From: Planctomycetota bacterium
GTDB lineage: Bacteria > Planctomycetota > Planctomycetia > Pirellulales > Thermoguttaceae
DNA: 39,352 nucleotides
Direction: 5' to 3'
Assembly: GCA_025356915.1 (NCBI GenBank)
Contig: JANXQG010000689.1
Span: 1-39,352 of the forward strand
Part shown: positions 31,878-39,352 of the stretch, piece after piece
Numbering within the stretch: position 1 is the first letter of the stretch
Layout of the letters: each line of letters begins with the position of its first letter
The notes under the pieces: generated by a model
The model's database searches: none
The model's input: only the letters and a program-made list of their open reading frames with translations
Told to the model about the DNA's origin: nothing
Translations under genes and position numbers: made by a program

Positions 31878-32885
31878 TCAGATGAACTTCCCGGTGAACG
31901 ACGTCAATGCCTTCATGTAGTTCCCACGCTCGAAGGCGGCAGGGTCGGCGCAGTTTTGCTGGCTCATGCTGCCCTTGAGCTGCTCGACCGATTCGTACTC
32001 CTTCTCCTCCATCCACTCGCGCAACCCGCTGAGGATTTTGGCAATCTGGCTGGAGCCTTCTTCATATACGGTCGAAACGACCATGCCGACATCGGCCCCG
32101 GCCAACAATGCCTTGATCAGGCCCGCAGCGTCGTGCAGGCCGCTCGTCAGGGCCAGGGATACCTTCAACTGACCGCGCAGGATGGCGATCCATCGGAGCG
32201 GCAGCAACATCTCAAACGGCGTGCTGAGCACGAGCTTGGGCTTCGGCTCGAGCGTCTCCAAATCGAAGTCAGGCTGTAGGAAGCGGTTAAAGAGTACGAG
32301 GCCGTTTGCCCCGGCGTCGACCAACCGCTTGGCCATATTGCCCATCGAACTGAAGTACGGACCGACCTTCACGGCAAGAGGAATCGAGACCGACTGCTTG
32401 ACCGCGGCGACGAGATCGACATAACGGGCCTCGACGTCGCGGCCGGTCATGGTCAGGTCGGTGGCAATGAAGTAGATGTTCAACTCCAGGGCGTCGGCCC
32501 CGGCGTCTTGCATCATCTTCGCATAGCGGACCCAGCCACCCTTGCTCGTGCCGTTGAGACTGGCGATGATCGGGATCTTCACCGCCTTCTTGGCCTTGGA
32601 GATGGCATCGAGGTAGCTCTCCGGACCGACGTGATAATCGTCTTCCTCGGGGAAATACGACAGAGCTTCAGCAAAGCTGTCGGTACCGAATTCGTGCAGC
32701 TTCGTCAATTCGAGGCTGTCGTGCTCGATCTGCTCTTCAAAGAGCGAGGGAAAAACGGCCGCGGCCGCCCCCTTTTCTTCGAGCGTGATGAGCGAATCGA
32801 GCTTTTGGGTCATCGGGCTGGCGGCAATCACCAGCGGGTTCTTCAGTTTCAAACCGAGATAGGTTGTGGATAGATCTGCGCTCAT
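31878..32885 (-). CDS. Dihydroorotate dehydrogenase-like flavoprotein (PFOR-linked)
   Basis: 335 residues. A TIM barrel of the DHOD type: TTYLGLKLKNPLVIAASPMT (8-27), IPIIASLNGTSKGGWVRYAKMMQDAGADALELNIYF (about 104-139), IPLAVKVGPYFSSM and GANGLVLFNRF (about 198-208). The helix LALTSGLHDAAGLIKALLAGADVGMVVSTVY supplies the phosphate-binding end for FMN. In this subfamily the usual DHOD active-site loop is changed, and the genes often sit next to nifJ, so the physiological reaction is probably not pyrimidine synthesis. Its ATG overlaps the nifJ stop (ATGA, 32885-32882), implying coupled translation. Confidence 0.9.
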   Translation of the reverse strand: MSADLSTTYLGLKLKNPLVIAASPMTQKLDSLITLEEKGAAAAVFPSLFEEQIEHDSLELTKLHEFGTDSFAEALSYFPEEDDYHVGPESYLDAISKAKKAVKIPIIASLNGTSKGGWVRYAKMMQDAGADALELNIYFIATDLTMTGRDVEARYVDLVAAVKQSVSIPLAVKVGPYFSSMGNMAKRLVDAGANGLVLFNRFLQPDFDLETLEPKPKLVLSTPFEMLLPLRWIAILRGQLKVSLALTSGLHDAAGLIKALLAGADVGMVVSTVYEEGSSQIAKILSGLREWMEEKEYESVEQLKGSMSQQNCADPAAFERGNYMKALTSFTGKFI

Positions 32886-35800
32886 GCTTTCACCTCGTTT
32901 GCAGCTTGGGTTATAGCGACCGCACCGTCTGGGCCATTGCCGGCGAGACGCTCCACGCCGGCTAATTGCTCGTAAAGGTGCCAGCGTGCGTTAATGTCGT
33001 CCTGGGCCTGGTGGAACAAGCGGGCAGCAACCTCCGGCTTGGAACGCGTAAGAATGTTGAACCGTGCTTCCTTCATGGCGAACTCCTTGTAGTCGCCCGT
33101 CGGCTTCCTGCTGTCCAGGTGGAATGGATGGGCTTCGTCGCGTGGGTCAAAGTGGTAGAGCGGCCAGTAACCGCAGTTCACCGCTTCCTTCTGCAACTGC
33201 ATGCCCGTGGTCATGTCGATGCCCCAGCTAATACAGTGGCTGAAGGCGATGATCAGCGATGTGCCGCGATACGATTCGGCCTCGCGGATGACTTTCAAGG
33301 CATGAGCCGGGTTGGCGCCCATGGCGATCTGGCCGACGTAGACATTGCCATAGGCCATGGCGATCATGCCCAGATCCTTTTTGCGTCCAGGTTTGCCCCC
33401 TGCGGCAAACTTGGCCACTGCGCCGCGTGGAGTCGACTTCGATGCCTGGCCGCCCGTGTTGGAGTAAACCTCCGTATCGAGCACCAAGAGGTTGACGTCG
33501 CGGCTGGAGGCGAACACGTGGTCCAATCCGCCGAAACCGATGTCGTAAGCCCAGCCGTCACCGCCAAAGCTCCAGACGCTGCGACGGATCAGGTAATCGG
33601 CCGAAGCCGCCAGATCCTTCGCATCGCGACTGCCGATGGTCGCCAACCGCTGCTTGAGCGTCGCCACCAGCGAACGCTGCAAGGCGATCTCGGCGTCTGT
33701 CTCCTGCTTGTTGTCCATGAGGGCCTTGACGATTTCGTCGCCCAGCGGACTGCTGAGTTTGCCCAGCAGTGCCTGGCAATACTGCCCCTGCTGGTCGATT
33801 GCCAAACGGAAGCCCAGACCAAATTCGGCACAGTCTTCAAACAGCGAGTTCGACCATGCCGGCCCCTTCCCTTCCACGTTGGTCGTATAGGGCGTGCAGG
33901 GCAAGTTGCCGCCGTAAATCGACGAGCATCCCGTCGCATTGCCGATCAACATCCGATCGCCAAACAACTGCGTGATGAGCTTCACGTAAGGCGTTTCGCC
34001 GCAACCGGCGCACGCCCCCGAGAACTCAAACAGCGGCAGAAGGAACTGCGAGCCTTTGACTGTATCGAGCTTGACGTTCGAGCGATCGACGTCGGGGATC
34101 GTGAGGTAGAAGTCCCAGCCCGCCCGCTCACGATCGAGATTCGGGGTCTTCGGCTCCATGTTGATCGCCTTGTGCTTGACCTGCGTCTTGTCTTTGGCAG
34201 GGCAAACATCGATGCACAGACCGCAGCCGGTGCAATCGTCGGGCGCGACCTGGATGACGAACTTCCAGCCGGGGTATTCCTTCATCTTGTAATCGGTCGC
34301 CTTGAAGCCCTTGGGGGCCTTTTCCAGAAGCGACGGCTCGAAAACCTTCATCCGGATGGCTGCGTGAGGGCAGCCAAGCGAGCAGAGTCCGCACTGGATG
34401 CAGATCTTCTCGTCCCAGATGGGAATATCCTGGGCAATCGAACGCTTCTCGTACTGCGTGGTGCCCGTGGGGAATGTGCCATCGACCGGCATCGCACTCA
34501 CCGGCAGTTCGTCGCCGCGGTTGGCGATCATCATCCCCAGCACGTCCTTGACAAACGCTGGGGCATGAGCGGGAACGGGCGGTACCATGTTAAACTTCGA
34601 GCTGACCGAGGCCAGCACTTTGACTTCGCGCAGACCGGCCAGAGCCATGTCGATGGCGGCGTTGTTGCGGTCAACAATCGCACCGCCGCCCTTCTTGCCG
34701 TAAATGGCCTTGACTTGGTCCTTGATGTGGCTGATCGCCTCTTCCGGAGGAATGACGTTGGCCAGTTTGAAGAAGCAGGTCTGCATCACCGTGTTGATGC
34801 GGCCGCCCAAGTCGGCCTCGCGGGCCACATTGAAGGCGTCAACCACATAGAACTTCAGCTTCTTCTCCACGATCTGCTTCTGCACTTCGCAGGGCAGGTG
34901 GTCCCAGACTTCGTCCGGTCCGTAGGGGCTGTTCAAAAGGAACGTCGCCCCCGGCATCGCCATCGAGAGCATGTCGATGCGCTCGGTGAAGTGAAACTGG
35001 TGACAGGCCACGAAGTTCGCCTTATGCACGAGGTATGAACCCTTGATCGGCCGCGGGCTGAAGCGAACGTGCGACGTGGTGACCGAACCGGCCTTCCGCG
35101 AGTCGTAGACGAAGTAACCCTGCGAATACATCGGGGTGTTCTCGCCGATGATCTTCACCGAACTGCGGTTGGCGCTCACGGTGCCGTCGCTGCCGAGGCC
35201 GAAGAACACGGCCCGAGTCACGTCGTCGCCCTCGGTCGAGAAGTTGTCGTCCGAATCGAGGCTCAAGAAGGTCACGTCGTCTTTGATGCCGACGATGAAC
35301 CGCTGCTTCGGCTGGGCCTTCAACAACTCGTTGTAAACTGCCGCCACATGGGCCGGCGTGAATTCCTTGGACGAAAGTCCATAGCGGCCGCCGATGATCT
35401 TCGGCAGCGGACCGTCCCAGCTTTCGGCGATTGCGGTGACCACGTCCTGATAGAGCGGCTCGCCGTTGGAGCCAGGCTCTTTGGTGCGATCAAGCACCGC
35501 GATCTTCTTGACGCTCTTGGGAATCGCCGCTAGCAGGGCAGTCTTGTCCAAAGGACGGAACAGGTGTACCTTGACCAAGCCGATCTTCTCGCCACGAGCG
35601 GTAAGGTGATCGATCGTTTCCTCGATCACGCCGGTGCCGGAACCCATGCAGACGATCACACGGTCGGCATCGGGTGCGCCGACGTAGTCGAATAGATGAT
35701 ATTGCCGGCCAAACAGCCCTGCGAACTTGTCCATCGTCTTCTGCACGATGGCTGGGCAGGCATCATAGAACTTATTGCACGCCTCGCGAGCCTGGAAAAA

Positions 35801-36475
35801 TACGTCGGGGTTCTGGGCCGTACCGCGAAGCTGGGGGTTCTCGGGGGAGAGTGCCCGGGCGCGGTGGGCGGCGACCAGATCCATGTCGATCATCTGTGCC
35901 ACTTGTTCGTCTGTCAACTGCTCGATCTTGTTCACTTCATGCGAGATGCGGAAACCATCGTAGAAGTGAATGAACGGCAGGCGGGTTGCGAGCGTCGCCG
36001 CGTGGGCAATCAGGGCCAAGTCCTGCGCCTCCTGGACCGAATCCGAGGAGAGCATCGCCCAACCGGTGCTGCGGCAGGCCATCACGTCGCTATGGTCGCC
36101 AAAAATGGACAGCGCGTGCGTGGCCACGGCGCGGGCAGTGACGTGGAAAACCGTCGCGGTCAATTCTCCCGCAATTTTGAACATGTTGGGAATCATCAGC
36201 AAGAGGCCCTGCGACGCCGTGAAGGTGGTCGTCAAGGCTCCTGCTTGCAGGGAGCCGTGGACCGCGCCAGCGGCCCCTGCTTCACTCTGCATTTCTACGA
36301 CACTCGGCACGGTTCCGAAAATGTTCTTTCGGCCGGCGGCCGCCCAAGCATCAGGCATCTCACCCAAGCTCGTCGATGGCGTGATCGGATAGATCGCCGC
36401 CACCTCGCAACATAGGTGGGCAATGTTGGCCGCCGCTTCATTGCCGTCAACGGACACGAAGCGTTTTGTTTCCAA
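32882..36475 (-). CDS. nifJ: Pyruvate:ferredoxin (flavodoxin) oxidoreductase
   Basis: About 1197 residues. No ATG is available; a TTG at 36475 is preceded by GAGGAAA at a good distance, and a TTG at 36490 would place that site inside the gene. The N-terminal domain I shows SVDGNEAAANIAHLCCEVAAIYPITPSTSLGE. Two [4Fe-4S] ferredoxin motifs follow, CIQCGLCSLGCPHA near residue 690 and CTGCGLCIDVCPAK near 745. The TPP domain has GACAGCGETPY and GDGWAYDIGFGG...DTEVYSNTGGQ. The single-chain enzyme oxidises pyruvate to acetyl-CoA and CO2, reducing ferredoxin or flavodoxin, and implies anaerobic or microaerobic metabolism. It is coupled by a 4-base overlap to a DHOD-like gene. Confidence 0.96.
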   Translation of the reverse strand: METKRFVSVDGNEAAANIAHLCCEVAAIYPITPSTSLGEMPDAWAAAGRKNIFGTVPSVVEMQSEAGAAGAVHGSLQAGALTTTFTASQGLLLMIPNMFKIAGELTATVFHVTARAVATHALSIFGDHSDVMACRSTGWAMLSSDSVQEAQDLALIAHAATLATRLPFIHFYDGFRISHEVNKIEQLTDEQVAQMIDMDLVAAHRARALSPENPQLRGTAQNPDVFFQAREACNKFYDACPAIVQKTMDKFAGLFGRQYHLFDYVGAPDADRVIVCMGSGTGVIEETIDHLTARGEKIGLVKVHLFRPLDKTALLAAIPKSVKKIAVLDRTKEPGSNGEPLYQDVVTAIAESWDGPLPKIIGGRYGLSSKEFTPAHVAAVYNELLKAQPKQRFIVGIKDDVTFLSLDSDDNFSTEGDDVTRAVFFGLGSDGTVSANRSSVKIIGENTPMYSQGYFVYDSRKAGSVTTSHVRFSPRPIKGSYLVHKANFVACHQFHFTERIDMLSMAMPGATFLLNSPYGPDEVWDHLPCEVQKQIVEKKLKFYVVDAFNVAREADLGGRINTVMQTCFFKLANVIPPEEAISHIKDQVKAIYGKKGGGAIVDRNNAAIDMALAGLREVKVLASVSSKFNMVPPVPAHAPAFVKDVLGMMIANRGDELPVSAMPVDGTFPTGTTQYEKRSIAQDIPIWDEKICIQCGLCSLGCPHAAIRMKVFEPSLLEKAPKGFKATDYKMKEYPGWKFVIQVAPDDCTGCGLCIDVCPAKDKTQVKHKAINMEPKTPNLDRERAGWDFYLTIPDVDRSNVKLDTVKGSQFLLPLFEFSGACAGCGETPYVKLITQLFGDRMLIGNATGCSSIYGGNLPCTPYTTNVEGKGPAWSNSLFEDCAEFGLGFRLAIDQQGQYCQALLGKLSSPLGDEIVKALMDNKQETDAEIALQRSLVATLKQRLATIGSRDAKDLAASADYLIRRSVWSFGGDGWAYDIGFGGLDHVFASSRDVNLLVLDTEVYSNTGGQASKSTPRGAVAKFAAGGKPGRKKDLGMIAMAYGNVYVGQIAMGANPAHALKVIREAESYRGTSLIIAFSHCISWGIDMTTGMQLQKEAVNCGYWPLYHFDPRDEAHPFHLDSRKPTGDYKEFAMKEARFNILTRSKPEVAARLFHQAQDDINARWHLYEQLAGVERLAGNGPDGAVAITQAANEVKA

Positions 36476-36660
36476 AATAAGTTTCCTCAATAGCTCGTTA
36501 GTGTGGAATGATTGAGTAATTCGGGATCTATGGTCGCCGCGGAGTCAGGGCAGACTATGTCCTGAGCACGGGCTAAGGTAAGGGTAGGCACGGAAGCAGG
36601 CATGTTTTGAGCTTCCGGCATTGCTGAAGCGAAGCCCCGCCGAGTGAAGGACGTCTTCTC

Positions 36661-38331
36661 TCACCAAATTCCATGGGGCGGAACCAAACCATTCAAGATA
36701 GCGTTTGGGTATTTATTTCGCAAGAGGATCGACCTTCTGTAGCTGAAAAAATTAGCCAGAATTATGGCTCTTCCGTTTCTATATGCAGCGGTAAGGGTGG
36801 GAAGAGCGTAGCGAATACCACTTAAAGTGGGTAAAACATAGATCAGTAGAGTGGGACGAGTGAAACAGTCAAACGACCGAATAGCAGCCCGCACGCGAAC
36901 TTCGCGGCCATCGAGGGTAACCTTCTGAGTGCCGAGCTTCAATTGGCCTGCTGCGCTTTCAGGATCGCTGTATCCGACGGTAAAAAAGTCGTTTTTTCTC
37001 TCTTCCAGCAGATCGACCGCCAGCTTTGCCATCCAGGGAATCCTGGGGAGATCGGTCGTGCTGACAATAATGCAAGGCCGGGGTAATGAATTGTAGGAAG
37101 GGACGGTGCCGCGCAATGTCCGCGGTGAGAAGGCGTCCTCGTCGCCAGCAACCTCGGAAGAGAACCAGCCCTCTTTCTGATGCTGTCGATAGGAGTCGGT
37201 GATTGCCCGTGCGGTCGGCGATGGACAATAGATCGGCAGCGGTTTGGGGAGCAAATTCTCCTTCTGGGCGAGATGGATTTCGTAGAGGATCTTTTGCGTG
37301 CGATCGAGTGCGAAGGCGGGGATCCAAACGACACCTTGCCGGGCTGCCGCTGCGCCCAGTGCTTTGCGGAACTCAGCCCTCTGGCCGGCCACTTCCGGCC
37401 CGCAGTTCGCTGCGCCGTAGGTCGTTTCCGTGAATACAGCATCGACATCTGGCGCAGGTTTTGGCCCCGGAAAGAGCGGCGAGAGGTCATTGCCGAGATC
37501 TCCGGAATAGAGTACTCGCCGAGTTCGGTCGCCGATCGCGACTTCCAGCAGGACGCTGGCGGAGCCGGGAATGTGGCCGGCGTTGAGGAATGTTGCCTTG
37601 ACGCCCGGCCCGACCTCGACGGGCGTATTGTAGGGCAAGAGATGGAATAACCGCAGGATCGCGGCAAGTTCCTCGCGGATACAGTCCTGGCAGATGGCAA
37701 CCTTCACCTGCGGTTTCTGGTCGTGGAAACGATCTTGAAGTTCTTGCGTGGTGACGTCAGCTTCGTCGCGGTCGTCGGCAGCGATCGTCTGTTTGCTGGC
37801 GCAATTGCGCCAGTGGACAGCGAACGCTTTGTGCGATATTTCGGCTGACTGCTTGGCACGTTTCGACCATGTCCATTGCCGTGCATGGCTCGATTCGTAA
37901 CGGATGCTCGACTCGAAGATGACTTCGGCCAGGGCCTTGGTTGCCGGAGTTGCGTAGATTGCCCCTGAGAAGCCATTGTGTACCAGAAGCGGCACTCGGC
38001 CGAGATGGTCGGCATGGGCGTGCGTGATGAACAGCGAACTGGCCGTCAGGGCTGACGCTGGCAACCCTGCCTGCAATCGCGATGTCTCAGATTTTCCCGA
38101 ATGGCCTTTCGCGGTCTCTTCGTCAAAGAGTACGCCGCAGTCGATGAGCCCGCGGGCGTTCCCCGTATCGAGGACATGGAACGAACCCGAAACTCGATCC
38201 GCCGCGCCATGCGAAATGGCCGAGAGCTTCGATGGGGCAGCCGATATCTCGGCCGCTAGCCCAGGTTGCGTCCACTGAAGAACGGCAACAACGGCAAGTA
38301 CGACTCGATGTAAAGGACGCGCAAAGTTCAT
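36661..38331 (-). CDS. Exported beta-CASP metallo-beta-lactamase protein with repeat-derived C-terminus
   Basis: 556 residues. A signal peptide is present at about 1-27 (cleavage near LAAE). The MBL motif HAHADH is at 104-109, followed by GHIPGS (252-257) and SGDLG (277-281). The beta-CASP insert includes TETTYG (301-306) and IPAFALDRTQKILYEI (338-353). The last normal residues are IRSFDCF (484-490). The family then expects SGHAD and further metal-binding and motif residues. Instead a 66-residue tail begins at 36861, coded by GTGGGACGAG-type repeat sequence. The 3' part of the gene has thus been lost and the protein may be inactive. Cytoplasmic family members process RNA; a signal peptide on this fold is unusual but seen in planctomycetes. 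Confidence 0.85.
   Translation of the reverse strand: MNFARPLHRVVLAVVAVLQWTQPGLAAEISAAPSKLSAISHGAADRVSGSFHVLDTGNARGLIDCGVLFDEETAKGHSGKSETSRLQAGLPASALTASSLFITHAHADHLGRVPLLVHNGFSGAIYATPATKALAEVIFESSIRYESSHARQWTWSKRAKQSAEISHKAFAVHWRNCASKQTIAADDRDEADVTTQELQDRFHDQKPQVKVAICQDCIREELAAILRLFHLLPYNTPVEVGPGVKATFLNAGHIPGSASVLLEVAIGDRTRRVLYSGDLGNDLSPLFPGPKPAPDVDAVFTETTYGAANCGPEVAGQRAEFRKALGAAAARQGVVWIPAFALDRTQKILYEIHLAQKENLLPKPLPIYCPSPTARAITDSYRQHQKEGWFSSEVAGDEDAFSPRTLRGTVPSYNSLPRPCIIVSTTDLPRIPWMAKLAVDLLEERKNDFFTVGYSDPESAAGQLKLGTQKVTLDGREVRVRAAIRSFDCFTRPTLLIYVLPTLSGIRYALPTLTAAYRNGRAIILANFFSYRRSILLRNKYPNAILNGLVPPHGIW
36796..36860. repeat. Degenerate GTGGGACGAGCG repeats inside the MBL gene's 3' end
   Basis: GGTGGGAAGAGCGTAGCGA (36796-36814) and AGTAGAGTGGGACGAG (36845-36860) are diverged copies of the arm seen intact at 7518-7535. 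They are read as protein in the MBL gene and mark the point where homology to the beta-CASP family ends. Confidence 0.65.
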
Positions 38332-38914
38332 GTGAGGATTGTTCAGTTAGCGGTGAACGCTTACGGGGGTGGTGCGCGCCGAAGTCAGGTCAAAAGCGAT
38401 TACCAAGCTGTCGGCGTCGGCCGTACTGGCCGCTTTGCTGTCGGCGGCATGGGCAACTTCCTCGGCCAATTCCTCCAGCGTTGTGGAGGTGCTGTGAAGA
38501 ACGATAAGATGGGAGCAGATGTTTGAAACCATCAGGTTCAGGCCACGGTATTCCCCCGAAATGTCTACGCCGTCGAGGTCCGCAAGCAGCTCCTCGCAGC
38601 CGATCGGGACAAAAAACACGCCACCCGTGGCGTTTTTGTGCAACTGTCCGACGGCTACCGGGACCGCGCATATGAAATCGGCAAGTTGCAGGCCGTGCGA
38701 AGCGGCTATCGGCTGGCGGAATTTCTGAAGGGTCTGTGATCGATGCAATACTGTACAGATTTACCGATTTGTGCGAGAAGTGATTGTCGGGCGTCTTCGG
38801 TTGTGGTATCATGGTCTCTATTGGTCGCCCTTCCGTCCGTGCGGCGTTCGCATGTAGAACCGCAAGGGGCAGAATCCTCACCTAGGTTGGGCCTCTCCAG
38901 GCCTGTAGAGTACC
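38332..38914. other. Intergenic region with unresolved short open frames
   Basis: No family was recognised. Two frames have protein-like composition. On the minus strand, 38347-38748 (133 codons from ATG) ends 15 bases before the MBL gene. On the plus strand, 38527-38740 has no ATG/GTG/TTG at its beginning but reads NVYAVEVRKQLLAADRDKKH and SDGYRDRAYEIGKLQAVRSG, with strong G-first, G/C-third codons. They overlap antisense, so at most one is real. A putative promoter for the downstream gene is at 38784-38812. Confidence 0.45.
38784..38812 (+). promoter_or_regulatory. Putative promoter for the Gfo/Idh/MocA gene
   Basis: TTGTCG at 38784-38789, a 17-base spacer, TATCAT at 38807-38812. This would give a leader of about 95 bases. 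Judged by eye only. Confidence 0.4.
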
Positions 38915-39352
38915 ATGAACAAGTCTATCTCTCGTCGAAAAATCCTCCAGGCCGGCGCAGCGGTGTCGGCCTCCGTGCTGATCGGCCCCGCTGCCATGGC
39001 CCGCACCTACTCCGCCAATGAGAAGATCCGCTTTGCACTCGTCGGCATTGGCGGCATGGGTGGCAAAGGCGTGGGCGTGGCCTCTGGCGAACAGATTGTC
39101 GCGGCGGCCGACGTGGATGTCAAACACGCTGCCGGTTCGATCAAGAATATCAAGGGCCGGTTCGCCGACGCAAAGATTTATAGCGACTACCGCAAGCTCT
39201 TCGATGAGCAGAAACATCTCGACGCCGTTTGGGTCGCCACGCCCGATCACAATCACTTTCCCGCCTGCGTCCGCGCGCTGGACGCCGGGCTGGCCGTCTA
39301 CTGCGAGAAGCCGCTGTGCCACGATGTCTACGAGGCCCGCAAGCTGCGCGAG
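38915..39352 (+). CDS. Tat-exported Gfo/Idh/MocA-family oxidoreductase, 5' part
   Basis: The first 146 codons are present; the gene runs off the window. The N-terminus MNKSISRRKILQAGAAVSASVLIGPAAMA is a twin-arginine signal (SRRKIL). After cleavage comes IRFALVGIGGMGGKGVGV, the NAD(P)-binding Rossmann motif (about 38-55). VWVATPDHNHFPACVRALDAG (about 108-128) and VYCEKPLCHDVYEARKL (about 130-146) are the signature of the family, with the EKP motif. Members oxidise or rearrange sugars with a tightly bound cofactor. Exported copies are a hallmark of planctomycetes. The ribosome binding site is weak. Confidence 0.93.
   Translation, partial: MNKSISRRKILQAGAAVSASVLIGPAAMARTYSANEKIRFALVGIGGMGGKGVGVASGEQIVAAADVDVKHAAGSIKNIKGRFADAKIYSDYRKLFDEQKHLDAVWVATPDHNHFPACVRALDAGLAVYCEKPLCHDVYEARKLRE

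Noticed and set aside
32966..35038. A 690-codon plus-strand open frame
   Set aside because: It is the antisense of nifJ, has no recognisable domains, and arises from G/C-rich third positions of the real gene.

Overview
The window looks like chromosomal DNA of a planctomycete, probably of the Pirellulales/Rhodopirellula type. This is inferred from gene content, not from a marker gene. The signs are a moderately GC-rich genome, an NfeD-FloA pair, an rpe/accD gene string, secreted carbohydrate-active and Tat-exported Gfo/Idh/MocA proteins, frequent GTG/TTG starts, and a very high density of palindromic intergenic repeats. No rRNA, tRNA or CRISPR array was seen.

Layout. 1-2754 (minus): a membrane HD-family cyclic-dinucleotide phosphodiesterase (3' end outside the window) behind phoH. 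2899-3873 (plus): UDP-glucuronate decarboxylase. 4303-13660 (plus): a type VI secretion block, tssA-tssB-tssC1-tssC2-tagJ-tssE-tssF-tssG. It holds sheath and baseplate genes with two TssC paralogues in tandem. No Hcp, VgrG, ClpV or TssJKLM gene is present in the window. 13661-14056: repeat block with a nested palindrome. 14057-16436 (minus): nfeD-floA-unknown, a membrane-microdomain operon. 16564-17520 (minus): exported gluzincin-type metallopeptidase. 17785-19971 (plus): secreted alpha-L-rhamnosidase-like enzyme with a discoidin domain. 20298-23762 (plus): OPT-family transporter and an ornithine cyclodeaminase-family enzyme. 23938-26973 (minus): rpe, then a histidine-phosphatase-fold protein lacking most catalytic residues, then accD, then a Ser/Thr kinase, tightly packed. 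27144-29998 (minus): scpB, a sugar isomerase/epimerase, a small membrane protein and an unknown HD-like protein. 30197-31147 (plus): Rpn/PD-(D/E)XK transposase-like protein. 31317-31616 (minus): remnant of a REP-associated tyrosine transposase between 15-bp inverted repeats. 31878-36475 (minus): pyruvate:ferredoxin oxidoreductase and a dihydroorotate-dehydrogenase-like protein. 36661-38331 (minus): exported beta-CASP metallo-beta-lactamase protein whose C-terminus has been replaced by repeat sequence. 38915-end (plus): Tat-exported Gfo/Idh/MocA oxidoreductase, partial.

The most notable points are three. First, the rpe / pseudo-phosphatase / accD / kinase string is translationally coupled in part and could be an undescribed regulatory module on fatty-acid or carbon metabolism. 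Second, the sheath/baseplate-only T6SS locus carries duplicated TssC. Third, a dense set of palindromic elements repeatedly coincides with the 3' ends of genes, supplying or abutting stop codons, and a decayed RAYT transposase that could once have mobilised such elements lies in the same window.
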